Counted from the first letter of the stretch, positions 1 to 8,984 are shown. The stretch: 64,000 nt of DNA from Falsiroseomonas sp050563545 (GCF_050563545.1 NZ_JBNXUM010000001.1:310001-374000), one strand, 5' to 3'. The notes: a model not told the origin generated them from the letters alone. Numbers and translations: made by a program.

Positions 1-1248
1 GGAGGCGCAGCGCTCGCCTTCCCCCACGCTGTCGCCGTTCATCGAGACGCAAAGCGAGCAGGCGCTCTCCTCCCACGCCGCGCCGGCCTCGGCGAAGATG
101 CGGTGCAGCCCCTCCGCCTCCGCCTGGCGCTTCACCTGGGTCGAGCCCGGCGAGACCAGCATCGGCACCGCGACGCGCCTGCCCTTCAGCACCGCCGCCG
201 CGGCGCGCAGGTCCTCGATGCGCGAATTCGTGCAGGAGCCCAGGAAGACGCGATCCACCCTGACGTCGGCCATGCGCTCCCCGCCGCTCAGCCCCATGTA
301 GTCCAGGCTGCGCGTCCAGGCCTTGCGGCGCGCCTCGTCCGGCGCCTGGTCGGGCTTCGGCACGCGGCCCGACAGCGGCACGGCTTCCTCGGGGCTGGTG
401 CCCCAGGTCGCCATGGGGCCGATCCGCGACGCGTCGAGCCGCGCCTCCTCGTCGAACTCCGCGTCGTCGTCGGACCGCAGCGCGCCGATATCGACGGGCT
501 TCGCGAAGGGGCGCCCTGCCAGCCACTCCAACGTCGTCGCGTCCGGCGCCACCATGCCGGTGCGCGCGCCGGCCTCGATCGCCATGTTGCAGAGCGTCAG
601 CCGAGCCTCCACCGACAGCGCGCGCACCGCGCTGCCCGCGAATTCGATCGCGCCGCCCAATGCGCCGCCGGTGCCGATCTGCGCGATCAGCGCGAGCGCC
701 ATGTCCTTCGACGTGGACCCCGAAGGAAGCGTGCCGTCGAACACCGCGCGGATCTGCCTCGGCGGCATCTGCCAGATCGTCTGCGTCGCGAAGACATGCG
801 CGACCTCGGATGCGCCGATGCCGAAGGCCAGCGCGCCGAGCGCGCCATGGGTCGAGGTATGGCTGTCGCCACAGACCACCGTCATCCCCGGCAAGGTCAG
901 CCCGAGCTCCGGCCCCGCGACATGCACGATGCCCTGGCGGGCATTGCCCATCTCGAAGGCCTCGATCCCCGCTTCCCTGGCGTTCCGCTCGAAGGTCTCG
1001 ATGATGCCGCGCTGCTCGGCATCCACGATGTCGGCCGTGCTGCGCGACTTCGTGGGCGCGTAATGGTCGCCGAAGCCGAAGCAGAGGTCGGGGCGGCGGA
1101 CCTTCAGCCCGCGCGCGCGCAGCATGTTGAAGGCGTGGAAGCTGCCCTCGTGGAAATAATGGCGGTCCACATAGAGCAGGCAGAGCCCGTCGTCGCGGCG
1201 ATGCACGACATGCGCATCCCAGATGCGGCTGAACAGCGTCTTCCCCAT
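1..1248 (-). CDS. leuC: 3-isopropylmalate dehydratase large subunit, 3' end outside window
   Basis: Aconitase-family enzyme that isomerises 2-isopropylmalate to 3-isopropylmalate in leucine biosynthesis, working with the small subunit LeuD in the cytoplasm. The 416 codons present start MGKTLFSRIWDAHVV and include the VCGDSHTSTHGA segment, the LGSCTNSR motif (first cluster cysteine, residue 339) and the paired cysteines of CSLC (residues 397 and 400) that complete the [4Fe-4S] site. The family is about 465-470 residues, so about 50 residues lie beyond position 1. The start is the ATG at 1248; the gene is divergent from the SMP-30-like gene with a 62-bp gap. No leuD is visible here. CoA-transferase and Bug neighbours leave open a related dehydratase of the same family, but leucine biosynthesis is most likely. 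Confidence 0.95.
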   Translation of the reverse strand, partial: MGKTLFSRIWDAHVVHRRDDGLCLLYVDRHYFHEGSFHAFNMLRARGLKVRRPDLCFGFGDHYAPTKSRSTADIVDAEQRGIIETFERNAREAGIEAFEMGNARQGIVHVAGPELGLTLPGMTVVCGDSHTSTHGALGALAFGIGASEVAHVFATQTIWQMPPRQIRAVFDGTLPSGSTSKDMALALIAQIGTGGALGGAIEFAGSAVRALSVEARLTLCNMAIEAGARTGMVAPDATTLEWLAGRPFAKPVDIGALRSDDDAEFDEEARLDASRIGPMATWGTSPEEAVPLSGRVPKPDQAPDEARRKAWTRSLDYMGLSGGERMADVRVDRVFLGSCTNSRIEDLRAAAAVLKGRRVAVPMLVSPGSTQVKRQAEAEGLHRIFAEAGAAWEESACSLCVSMNGDSVGEGERCAS

Positions 1249-1310
1249 GGGGGGAACCTGCGTTGCCCGGGGCTCGACCGCAAGGGGCGGGCCAGGGCAC
1301 CCTGCCCGCC

Positions 1311-2198
1311 ATGTGGTTCGACCCGCCCAGGGCTATCCCGGCCAGCCTGCTCTCCCGCCTGCCGGACGCGCAGCGCCGGCCGCGGCCGTCAGCCTGGGCG
1401 CAGGCCAACCGCGGCGGGGCGCCGGTGGACAGCTTCCTCGAAGGCCCCTGCTTCGACGCTGCGGGCAACCTGTTCTGCACCGACATCCCGCATGGGCGCG
1501 TCTTCCGCGTCGCCGGCGACCGGTGGGAGGCCATCGCGGAGTATGAGGGCTGGCCGAACGGCCTGGCCGCCCGCGCGCAGGATCTGGTGATCACGGATTA
1601 CCGCCACGGCCTGCTCAGCCTCGATCCCCGCGACGGCGCCATGGCGCCGATCCTGGAGGACGTGATGTCCGAGGGCTTTCGCGGGCTGAACGACGTGATC
1701 GTCCATCCCGACGGCTCGCTGCTCTTCACCGACCAGGGCCAGACCGGGCTGCAGGACCCCTCGGGCCGCGTCTGGCGCCTGCACCAGGACGGCCGCCTGG
1801 ACCGGCTGATCGCGAACGGCCCGAGCCCGAACGGCCTGGTCCTCAACCGCGCCGCGACGCATCTGCTGGTCGCGATGACCCGAAGCTGCGAGATCTGGCG
1901 CTTCCAGCTGCGCGCGGACGCGGTCGTCGCGAAGGCCAACCTCTTCTTCCGCATCCCCGCCGGCACCTCGGGCCCGGACGGCCTGGCGGTGGACGCGCAT
2001 GACCGGCTCTTCGTCGCCAATCCTGGCCACGGCCAGGTCTGGGTGGTGGACGAGCACGGCGTCTGCACCCACCGCGTGGACTGCACCGAATTCGGCCGGA
2101 TGCCCACCAACTGCACACTCGCGCCCGATGGCCGCACGCTGGTGATCACGGAAAGCCAGTCGGGCTGCCTGCTGGCGGCGGAGATGCCGGCGCCCTAA
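1311..2198 (+). CDS. SMP-30/gluconolactonase/LRE-family protein
   Basis: A 295-residue six-bladed propeller protein of the SMP-30/gluconolactonase family, which typically hydrolyses sugar lactones with a bound divalent metal. Family signatures are the DSFLEGPCFD segment near the N-terminus (metal-binding Glu), GLNDVIVHPDGSLLFTD in the middle, SPNGLVLN, and SGPDGLAVD near residue 200. The ATG at 1311 is preferred over one 16 codons upstream because the extra segment is divergent and unconserved. It lies head-to-tail with the Bug receptor and CoA-transferase genes, a common catabolic grouping in this type of genome. The true substrate cannot be read from sequence. Confidence 0.85.
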   Translation: MWFDPPRAIPASLLSRLPDAQRRPRPSAWAQANRGGAPVDSFLEGPCFDAAGNLFCTDIPHGRVFRVAGDRWEAIAEYEGWPNGLAARAQDLVITDYRHGLLSLDPRDGAMAPILEDVMSEGFRGLNDVIVHPDGSLLFTDQGQTGLQDPSGRVWRLHQDGRLDRLIANGPSPNGLVLNRAATHLLVAMTRSCEIWRFQLRADAVVAKANLFFRIPAGTSGPDGLAVDAHDRLFVANPGHGQVWVVDEHGVCTHRVDCTEFGRMPTNCTLAPDGRTLVITESQSGCLLAAEMPAP

Positions 2199-2217
2199 TC
2201 TGCGCCGCAACGGCAAG

Positions 2218-2312
2218 CCCCCGCCCCTCCCGTCGCGGGGGAGGCAGCGGTCGCCCGCTTCGCGCTCTTCCGCTTGCGGGGAGAGTGCCGAGCGGGGCGA
2301 GGCGGGTGGGGG
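2218..2312. repeat. Degenerate copy of GC-rich palindromic intergenic repeat
   Basis: The gap between the SMP-30-like and Bug genes holds CCTCCCG/CGGGGGAGG arms and a second cgcttgcggggag arm. They resemble the better-preserved copies near 8.8 kb, 25.7 kb and 61.8 kb. Arms are imperfect, so this looks like an eroded copy. Confidence 0.5.
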
Positions 2313-2346
2313 TTTGCGCAACAGGGAGAAAGGCGAGGACCACGAC

Positions 2347-3312
2347 ATGCCGACAAGGCGCATCCTGCTCGCCGCGCCCGCCCTCTTCGCCACCCCGGCC
2401 TTCGCCCAGGACGCGTGGCCCACGCGCCCCATCCGCATGGTCCTGCCCTATGCCGCGGGCGGCCCGACCGACATCATTGCCCGCCTGGTCGCGGAGCGCC
2501 TCTCCACCCGCCTCCCCCAGCGCGTGGTGGTCGAGAACCGCACCGGCGCGGCCGGCTCCATCGGCGCGAGCTTCGTCGCCAAGTCGCCGCCCGACGGCTA
2601 CACCATCCTCTTCACCAATATCGGCCATGCCGTGCTGCGCGCCGTCGTGCCCACGCTCGACTTCGACCCCGAGCGCGACCTCACGGCGATCACCATCGTC
2701 GCGGAGAGCCCGATGGTGCTGCTCGTCCCGCCCAACGCGCCCTGGCGGAGCGTCGGCGACCTCGCCGTGGCCGCGCGCAGCCAACCGGGCCGCCTGACCT
2801 ACGGCACCGCCGGCGGCGGCGGCGCGCTGCAGCTGGTCGCGCTGCGCTTCCTGCGCGCGGCCGCCCTCGAGATGACCGAGGTGCCCTATCGCGGCAGCGC
2901 CCCCGCCGCGCTCGACCTCGCCGCTGGCACGCTCGACATGCTCTACGACGCCGGCGCGACAGGCTTCCCGCTCGCGCAGGGCCGCCGCGCGCGCGCGCTC
3001 GCGGTCTCCGGCCCGCAGCGCAGCCCGGTGATGCCCGATGTCCCCACCATCGCCGAGGCCGGCTTCCCCGAGGCCACCTTCATGGTCTGGCAGGCGATCC
3101 TCGCACCCGCCGCCACGCCGCCCGCGATCGTCGCGCGCCTGCAGCAGGAAACCGCCGCCGTGCTGGCCGAGCCCGCGGTGCGCGCGCGGCTCGCCGAGCT
3201 CGGTGCGGAGCGCGTGATCGGCAACCCGCCGGCCGAGGCGCAGCGCTTCGTGCAGGAGGAAGCCGCGCGCTGGGCGACCATCCTGCGCGAGGCCGGCCTG
3301 CGGCCGAACTGA
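2347..3312 (+). CDS. Bug-family tripartite tricarboxylate transporter substrate-binding protein
   Basis: A 321-residue periplasmic solute-binding protein (TctC/Bug family) that captures carboxylates or similar small molecules. The N-terminus MPTRRILLAAPALFATPAFAQ is a Sec-type signal peptide cleaved after AFAQ. The mature part begins with the family's WPTRPIRMVLPYAAGGPTD and continues with VVVENRTGAAGS, a binding-site segment. The ATG at 2347 follows an AGGGAGAAAGG Shine-Dalgarno stretch; the earlier in-frame ATG at 2314 would put charged residues before the signal. No TctA/TctB membrane genes are nearby, which is usual for these orphan receptors. The next gene is a CoA-transferase, so the ligand may be an organic acid activated as a CoA ester; that is inference. 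Confidence 0.93.
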   Translation: MPTRRILLAAPALFATPAFAQDAWPTRPIRMVLPYAAGGPTDIIARLVAERLSTRLPQRVVVENRTGAAGSIGASFVAKSPPDGYTILFTNIGHAVLRAVVPTLDFDPERDLTAITIVAESPMVLLVPPNAPWRSVGDLAVAARSQPGRLTYGTAGGGGALQLVALRFLRAAALEMTEVPYRGSAPAALDLAAGTLDMLYDAGATGFPLAQGRRARALAVSGPQRSPVMPDVPTIAEAGFPEATFMVWQAILAPAATPPAIVARLQQETAAVLAEPAVRARLAELGAERVIGNPPAEAQRFVQEEAARWATILREAGLRPN

Positions 3313-3328
3313 CGTCCGGAGCCACGCG

Positions 3329-4513
3329 ATGACCTCCCCCACCCCGCTCGCCGGCATCCGCGTCGTCGAGTTCACGCACATGGTCATGGGCCCGACGGTC
3401 GGCATGACGCTCGCCGACCTCGGCGCCTCCGTGGTGAAGGTGGAGCCGGCGCCGGACGGCGACACCACGCGGCGCCTGACGGGCTCCGGCACCGGCTTCT
3501 ACGCCGCCTTCGGCCGCGGTCGGCGCAGCCTGGCCGTGGACATGAAGGCGCCCGAGGGCATGGCGCTGGTGCGAAAGCTCCTCGCCCGCGCCGACGTCGT
3601 GATCGAGAACTTCCGGCCCGGCGCGATGGCGAAGCTCGGCCTCGGCTACCAGCAGCTCGCGGCGGAGAACCCGCGCCTGGTCTACTGCTCCTGCAAGGGC
3701 TTCCTGCCCGGCCCCTACGACCACCGCACCGCGCTCGACGAGGTCGTGCAGATGATGGGCGGGCTCGCCTACATGACGGGGCCGGAGGGCCGCCCGCTGC
3801 GCGCCGGGTCTTCCGTGATCGACATCATGGGCGGGCTCGCCGCCGTCATCGGCATCCTCGCCGCCCTGCGGGAGCGCGAGACCACGGGACAGGGCGGCGA
3901 GGTCCAGGCCGGCCTGTTCGAGACGGTCACCCTGCTGATGGCGCAGCACATGGCGCAGACCCGGATCACCGGCACCGCACCGCGGCCGATGTCGGTGCGC
4001 ACGCCGGCTTGGCCGGTCTACGACATCTTCGACACCGCCGATGGCGGCCAGGTCTTCGTCGGCGTCGTCACCGACACGCAATGGCCGGCCTTCTGCAGGG
4101 CGTTCGGGCTGGACGACCTGGCGGCCGACCCGAGCCTGGCCACGAAGCAGCAGCGCGTCATGGCGCGCGACCGCACGCTGCCGCGGATCGAGGCCGTGCT
4201 GCGCCGATGGACCAAGCCCGACCTCATGGCGAAGTGCGAGGCGCTCGGCCTGCCCTTCGCGCCCATCGGCAGGCCCGCCGACCTCTTCGAGGATCCGCAT
4301 CTCCTGGGCTCCGGCGGCCTGGTGCCGGTCACGCTGCCCGACGGCACGCACACGGCGCTGCCCGCCCTGCCGATCTCGATCGACGGCGCCCGCCCCGGCG
4401 GCGCCGGCGACCTCCGCCCGCCTGGCGCCGACGGCGCGGAAATCGCCGCCGAGCTCGGCTACGCGCCGGCCGAGATCGCCGCCCTGCGTGACAAGGGCAT
4501 CATCACGGGTTAG
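3329..4513 (+). CDS. CaiB/BaiF (class III) CoA-transferase
   Basis: A 394-residue family III CoA-transferase, moving CoA between acyl-CoA and a free acid in the cytoplasm. It has the N-terminal LAGIRVVEFTHMVMGP and LADLGASVVKVE segments, DVVIENFRPGAMAKLGLGY, and the ALDEVVQMMGG stretch expected to carry the catalytic Asp. Length matches the family. It begins 16 bp after the Bug receptor stop and is probably co-transcribed with it. The acyl substrate is not predictable. Fully supported as a family member. Confidence 0.95.
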   Translation: MTSPTPLAGIRVVEFTHMVMGPTVGMTLADLGASVVKVEPAPDGDTTRRLTGSGTGFYAAFGRGRRSLAVDMKAPEGMALVRKLLARADVVIENFRPGAMAKLGLGYQQLAAENPRLVYCSCKGFLPGPYDHRTALDEVVQMMGGLAYMTGPEGRPLRAGSSVIDIMGGLAAVIGILAALRERETTGQGGEVQAGLFETVTLLMAQHMAQTRITGTAPRPMSVRTPAWPVYDIFDTADGGQVFVGVVTDTQWPAFCRAFGLDDLAADPSLATKQQRVMARDRTLPRIEAVLRRWTKPDLMAKCEALGLPFAPIGRPADLFEDPHLLGSGGLVPVTLPDGTHTALPALPISIDGARPGGAGDLRPPGADGAEIAAELGYAPAEIAALRDKGIITG

Positions 4514-4577
4514 CGCGGTGGCGCACGGCCGCGCGGCTCTGCCGTAAAAGCGGCCTGGACCACACAGCGAGGCATCC

Positions 4578-5375
4578 GTGCCGCTCCACCGCGCTCTCCG
4601 CTACGCCGTCTATACGGTCTGGGTGTCGCTCTGCGCCTTCGCGCCGGAGCTGATCTGGCAGGGCTTCGTCCTGATGCACGGGCATTTCGGCATCGCCGAC
4701 GCCGCCTCCGCGCTGTTCATCGGCGCGCTCTTCGCCTTCTTCGTGGAGCCGCTGGCCGAGCGGCTGAAGGCCGGCCACTGGCGGCTCGAGACGGAGCAGC
4801 GGCACGGGCTGCTGTTCAGCGCGGCCCTCTCGGTCGGCTTCGGCTTCGTCGTGGTCTGCCTGCACGAGGCGATCGCCGCCTATCTCGGCGGCGGCCATGC
4901 CGGCGACGACGAGCACCGGGTGAGCCTCGCGCGCGCGCTCGACGCGACGCTCGAATGGGCGGCGATTCCCGCGGCGGTCACGGCGGCCTGGTTCGTCGCC
5001 GGCAGCTGGCGCCGCGCGGCCGTGCCGGCGGTGGCGCTGGTCGGCGCCTGGACCGTCGCGACCGGCATCCATTTCGACTGGGGCTGGCCCGTCACGCTGA
5101 CCAGCGCGGTGCCCTGCACGCTGCTCGCCGGCCTCGGCGCGCGGATCGCGCTGCGGCGCTGGGACGCCTCGACCTTTCCCGCGCTCGCGCGCCTCACGGC
5201 CTGGGTGACGGGCGGGTGGCTGGTCTTCGCCTGGGCCGCGGATGCGGTCGCGACGTCGCTCGGCGGCGCGCGGCTGGACTTCTACGCCTCCGACGCGCTG
5301 GACGACGATCTCCGCTTCTACCTCGGCTGGACGCTCGGGCTCTTCGTCGCGCCGGACCCGATCGTGGAGGACTGA
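4578..5375 (+). CDS. Multi-pass membrane protein of unknown function
   Basis: A 265-residue protein with about seven hydrophobic segments, beginning MPLHRALRYAVYTVWVSLCAF, so it is an integral inner-membrane protein. The start is GTG at 4578; no in-frame ATG lies close by. I do not recognise the family. The last 58 bp overlap the 3' end of the convergent methyltransferase gene, so the two transcripts can pair there. An acidic C-terminus (PDPIVED) follows the last membrane segment. Confidence 0.75.
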   Translation: MPLHRALRYAVYTVWVSLCAFAPELIWQGFVLMHGHFGIADAASALFIGALFAFFVEPLAERLKAGHWRLETEQRHGLLFSAALSVGFGFVVVCLHEAIAAYLGGGHAGDDEHRVSLARALDATLEWAAIPAAVTAAWFVAGSWRRAAVPAVALVGAWTVATGIHFDWGWPVTLTSAVPCTLLAGLGARIALRRWDASTFPALARLTAWVTGGWLVFAWAADAVATSLGGARLDFYASDALDDDLRFYLGWTLGLFVAPDPIVED

Positions 5376-6391
5376 GCCAGGACCGCCTCGGCTTCCAGGA
5401 TCGACACCGGCGAGCCCGTCGGCAGCACGCGGCGCAGCGCGAAGCCGGCCTCCGACAGCAGCCCCGCGAACTCCTCCGCGCTGCGCTCCCGCGCCTCCCC
5501 GAACATCACCATCATCTGCGCATCCACGAGGCAGGAGGTGGAAGCGGAGCGGGACGGGTCGGGATCGAGCAGCTGCTCGACGACCAGCAGCCGGCTGCCC
5601 GCTTCGGCTGCCGCGTGGATGTTGCGCAGGATGCGCCGGCAGTCCTCGTCCCCCCAGTCATGCAGCACGCGCACGACGAGGTAGAGGTCGGCACCCGCCG
5701 GCACGGCGTCGAGGAAGCTGCCGGGACGCGGCTCGATGCGCCCGTCCAGCAGCTGGTCCGCCGGGATGGCGGCCAGCACGTCGGGCAGGTCGAGGAGGAT
5801 GCCGCGCGGCCCCTCGAACCGCGCGAGGATGTGGCGCAGCGCCGCGCCGTTGCCGCCGCCGACGTCGCAGATCACCCGCACCGCGGCGAAGTCGTAGGAA
5901 GCGGCGACCGCGGCATGCCGGTTGTCCGGGAAATTCGCCATCATCGCGTCGAAGATCCGCGCTTCCTCGGGGTGCGCGCGGAGCCAGGCGAAGCGACCCA
6001 TGCCCCAGGCCGCCTCGTGCGGGACGCCGCCGGTCAGCGCGGCCTCGGCTTCCTCCCAGGCGCGCCAGCTGCCGCGGGCGGTCCAGAAGCGCGCGGCGTG
6101 GTGCAGGCTGTTCGGCGCGTCGCTGCGCAGCAGGCGCGACATGGCGCTGTGCGCGACCTCGTCCCCGGCGGTCAGCGCGAAGACGCCGGCGGAGGCGAGC
6201 ACCCGCAGCACGCGGCGGAGCTGGCCTGGCTGCACGCCGGCCTCCTCCGCCAGCGCCGCCACCGTGGTCGTGCCCTCCGCCGGCACCCTGTCCGCGAGAT
6301 GGAGTTCCGCCGCCGTGCGCAACAGGCGGGAGACGATGAAGCCGCGCAGCAGCCGGTCGAGCGCCGCGCGGTCGCTGTCGGGGCTGTCCAT
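5318..6391 (-). CDS. SAM-dependent O-methyltransferase (Methyltransf_2 family)
   Basis: A 357-residue methyltransferase of the hydroxyneurosporene/plant-type O-methyltransferase family. An N-terminal winged-helix dimerisation part (residues about 10-90, with AALAEEAGVQPGQLRRVLRV) precedes the Rossmann domain. The SAM motif is ICDVGGGNGAALRHIL near residue 170, followed by GILLDLPDVL and the catalytic-region VLHDWGDEDC, whose His is the expected base. It resembles enzymes acting on carotenoid or small aromatic hydroxyl groups; the substrate is unknown. Its 3' end overlaps the convergent membrane-protein gene by 58 bp. It lies 62 bp after the UspA-type gene on the same strand. Confidence 0.9.
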   Translation of the reverse strand: MDSPDSDRAALDRLLRGFIVSRLLRTAAELHLADRVPAEGTTTVAALAEEAGVQPGQLRRVLRVLASAGVFALTAGDEVAHSAMSRLLRSDAPNSLHHAARFWTARGSWRAWEEAEAALTGGVPHEAAWGMGRFAWLRAHPEEARIFDAMMANFPDNRHAAVAASYDFAAVRVICDVGGGNGAALRHILARFEGPRGILLDLPDVLAAIPADQLLDGRIEPRPGSFLDAVPAGADLYLVVRVLHDWGDEDCRRILRNIHAAAEAGSRLLVVEQLLDPDPSRSASTSCLVDAQMMVMFGEARERSAEEFAGLLSEAGFALRRVLPTGSPVSILEAEAVLAQSSTIGSGATKSPSVQPR

Positions 6392-6453
6392 GACGGACCT
6401 CCGCGCGGGACGCTATGCCCGGCGCGGACCGCAGGCCAGGCAAATCGCCGGCT

Positions 6454-7290
6454 TCACCGATCGATGAAGACCGGCACCGGGGCGTCGCGCAGCAGCGCGT
6501 CGGTGGTCGCGCCCACGAGCATGCGCACCAGGCTCGACCCGCCGAAGGCGCCCATCACCAGCATGCGGCCCTTCACGCCCTCCAGCGCCTCCAGCACGGC
6601 ATGCGTGACGTCGCGACCCGTCCAGGGCAGCGGCGTCGCCGCCAGGCCGCGGGCGCGCAGGATCGCGCAGCCCTGCTCGGCCAGCGGCAGCGCCGAGTCC
6701 CGCGTCGCGTCCACCGTGACCACGCGAACCTCCACCCCCGGCAGGGGATCGAGCAGCGCGAAGAGCTGGAAGGATTCCCGCGCCGGCGCCGATCCGTCAT
6801 AGGCCGCGACCACCGGCCCTTCCGCCGCCAGCACCGCGCCCGGCGGCACCACCAGCAGCGGCCGCGCGCCATCGCGCAGCAGCGCCTCGATGACCGGGGC
6901 GACGCCGTCCTCCGTCTGCTCGCGGCCGAGCGTGCTGTCGCGCCCGATCACCACCAGGTCATGCGCCGCGCCGGCCTGGCGCAGCGCGGGCTCCGGTGCG
7001 TCCTCCAGCCTGAGCGTCGCGTAGCGCAGATCGCCCGCCGCCACCGCGCAATCCGCCAGCGCCTGCTCGGCATCGCGCTCCGCCTGCTCGGCGAGCTTCG
7101 CGTCGCGCCGTTCCTTGAAGGCCTGGCCGCCGAGCGGCACGGCCTCGTACTCGTCGCCGGTATGCGGGCGGTCCAGCACGACCGCGACCGTCAGCGCCGC
7201 GCCGGTCGCGCGGGCGAGCGCGATCGCGGTGTCGCGCGCGGCCTGCGCGCCCGGCGTGTCGTCGAGGGCCACCAGGATGCTGCGGAGCAT
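6454..7290 (-). CDS. Universal stress protein, tandem UspA domains
   Basis: A 278-residue cytoplasmic protein with two Usp domains. The first starts MLRSILVALDDTPGA; its second half has VVIGRDSTLGRE. The second domain begins near residue 145 (PVVAAYDGSAPARESF) and ends with the MLVMGAFGGSSLVRMLVGATTD nucleotide-loop signature, of the G-2x-G-9x-G-S/T type that marks ATP-binding Usp proteins. Such proteins act in stress survival. It shares strand with the small CxxCH protein and the MFS gene upstream. Confidence 0.92.
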   Translation of the reverse strand: MLRSILVALDDTPGAQAARDTAIALARATGAALTVAVVLDRPHTGDEYEAVPLGGQAFKERRDAKLAEQAERDAEQALADCAVAAGDLRYATLRLEDAPEPALRQAGAAHDLVVIGRDSTLGREQTEDGVAPVIEALLRDGARPLLVVPPGAVLAAEGPVVAAYDGSAPARESFQLFALLDPLPGVEVRVVTVDATRDSALPLAEQGCAILRARGLAATPLPWTGRDVTHAVLEALEGVKGRMLVMGAFGGSSLVRMLVGATTDALLRDAPVPVFIDR

Positions 7291-7345
7291 GCGCCGTCCT
7301 CCTCCCCGAAAGGCTAGCCCGGGCCGCGCGTGCGTCCAATCCGGC

Positions 7346-7489
7346 TCAGTGGCAGGCGCCGCAGCTGCGCGCCGCGACGCGCCCGAAGGCGCCGTCGGCG
7401 TGCTCGCCGATGACCAGCACGAGGTGCACGAGCCAGAGCGCGAAGACCACGGCGCCGAGGCCGATCATGCCCTTCAGGAGGCCTCGCAT
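7346..7489 (-). CDS. 47-residue membrane protein ending in a CxxCH haem-c motif
   Basis: A small ORF with a convincing ribosome site: GGAGG lies 7 nt before the ATG at 7489. The product has a positive N-terminus (Arg2, Lys6), one hydrophobic helix at about residues 8-28 and a short polar tail whose last five residues are CGACH. An N-in/C-out topology would place this motif in the periplasm, where haem c is attached. I do not recognise a family. It could be a haem-binding subunit or assembly partner of a respiratory complex, or the motif could bind metal. It sits 75 bp after the MFS gene and 55 bp before the Usp gene, all on the same strand. Coding status is inferred from ribosome site, codon bias and topology. 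Confidence 0.6.
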   Translation of the reverse strand: MRGLLKGMIGLGAVVFALWLVHLVLVIGEHADGAFGRVAARSCGACH

Positions 7490-7564
7490 GGCCCCGGCCT
7501 CCGCTGCCAGACCGCAACGGTAGCGCCGGGCGGGGCGCGCGGCGAAACACCGTCCCGCGTGCGC

Positions 7565-8779
7565 TCAGCCCCGCCCGCGCTGCAGCAGGAGGAAGCCCGC
7601 GGTGCAAAGCACGAGCCCGCCGGCGAAGGTCAGCAGCGCCGCCGCGACGCCGCCCTGACCCGCCGCCCAGCCCGACAGCCCCTGCAGCACCGCCGCGCCA
7701 AGGAAGTAGTACATGTTGGCCGCCGACAGCGCCCGGCCCGCCTGCTCCGCCGGCACCGCCGCCCGCACCAGGGAGAAGGCGATGATCTGGAAGGAGATCA
7801 CGATGCCGAAGGCAACCAGCAGGAGCAGGTCCCAGCCCGGCGGCATGACGGCCAGCCCGAAGGCGCGCGACGCCGCGCCCCCCGGCCCCCCGGCGACGAG
7901 CAGCAGGATCAGCGCCGCGGCCAGCAGGTGGCTCCCCGACAGCAGCAGTACCGGCCGCCCGATGCGCCGCAGCGCATAGCCCCCGATGGCCGGCCCCGCC
8001 GTCAGCGCCAGGGCGGCGGCGAGCAGGATGTTGCCGGCCTCGACCCGCGGCAGCCCCTTCACCTCCATCAGCCAGGGCCCGCCCCACAGACCCCGCACGC
8101 CGAGCACCGCGGCGAAGCTCGCGAAGACGAAGACCGTCACCGCGCGCAGCCCCGGCGACCAGGCCAGGCTCAGCACCTCCCCCATGTCGGCCGCGATCCC
8201 GCGCGAGGGGCGCGGCGGCGGCCGGTCATGCGGCACGAAGGCCGCGACCGCGGCCATCGCCGACAGCGCCAGCGCGGCGCAGGCCGCGTAGCCCATGCGC
8301 CAGTCCGTCGCCTCGATCAGCCAGGCGAGCGGGCTCGCGGAGAGCAGCATGCCCGTGTTGCCCACGGCCTGGATGATCCCCGACCAGGAGGCGAAGCGCG
8401 CCGCGGACAGGCCCCGCGCGGCGAAGGTGATCGGGCACATCAGCATCCCCGAGCAGCCCGCGCCGAGCACCATCTGCGCCGCCAGCATGGACCAGGGCCC
8501 GGTGGCGGCCGCCCCCATCGCGGCGCCGCATCCCGCGACGGCAAGCAGGCACAGCGACACCGCCTTCACCCCGTGGCGGTCGAGCCCGATGCCCACGGGG
8601 ACCATCGCGATCGCGAAGACCAGCGGAAAGGCGCCGGTGACCTGCGCCAGCGTTTCCGCCGTCAGCCCAAGGTCCCGAATCAGCACGTCGGCCGCGATGG
8701 CGGGGATGGTGCGGACGGCGTTGGAGAAGACGTGGCCGAGGCAGAGGACGAGGATGGGGAGAGCAATAGGCTGGGTCAT
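7565..8779 (-). CDS. MFS transporter
   Basis: A 404-residue major facilitator with about 12 hydrophobic segments. The first helix is preceded by MTQPIALPILVLCLGH; the loop after the second helix carries PVGIGLDRHGVKAV, matching the conserved G-x-x-x-D-R-x-G-R-K/V type motif. The two six-helix halves are joined by a basic loop with HDRPPPRPSRG near residue 190. Substrate unknown. It is the first gene of a minus-strand run with the CxxCH peptide and UspA protein. The upstream gap holds a palindromic repeat. Confidence 0.9.
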   Translation of the reverse strand: MTQPIALPILVLCLGHVFSNAVRTIPAIAADVLIRDLGLTAETLAQVTGAFPLVFAIAMVPVGIGLDRHGVKAVSLCLLAVAGCGAAMGAAATGPWSMLAAQMVLGAGCSGMLMCPITFAARGLSAARFASWSGIIQAVGNTGMLLSASPLAWLIEATDWRMGYAACAALALSAMAAVAAFVPHDRPPPRPSRGIAADMGEVLSLAWSPGLRAVTVFVFASFAAVLGVRGLWGGPWLMEVKGLPRVEAGNILLAAALALTAGPAIGGYALRRIGRPVLLLSGSHLLAAALILLLVAGGPGGAASRAFGLAVMPPGWDLLLLVAFGIVISFQIIAFSLVRAAVPAEQAGRALSAANMYYFLGAAVLQGLSGWAAGQGGVAAALLTFAGGLVLCTAGFLLLQRGRG

Positions 8780-8804
8780 GCCGGCGGGCTCCGCCGGAAC
8801 GGCG

Positions 8805-8944
8805 CCTCCCTCCCCCGACCTTCGATTTCCCTCCCCCGCAAGCGGGGGAGGGTCAGGGTGGGGGTGCGAGGATGAGAGCGCCCTCGACGAACCACCCCCA
8901 CCCCATCCCGCTCCCGCTTGCGGGGGAGGGGGGCTCTGGAGCGG
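8805..8944. repeat. GC-rich palindromic intergenic repeat, two hairpins
   Basis: Between the MFS and FAD-dehydrogenase genes lies a perfect 11-bp inverted repeat with a 2-nt spacer (8829-8839 and 8842-8852, arm CCCTCCCCCGC). A second imperfect hairpin lies near 8910-8937. The same arms recur at 25.7 kb and 61.8 kb. This is a dispersed repeat family; the hairpins could also act as transcription stops or mRNA ends. Confidence 0.8.
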
Positions 8945-8984
8945 GCGAGGGAACGAGGGCGGGGAACAAGGGTGAAAGCTGCCC

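Noticed and set aside
103..1590. A 495-residue plus-strand frame over leuC
   Set aside because: Shadow of leuC, whose minus-strand translation contains all family motifs.
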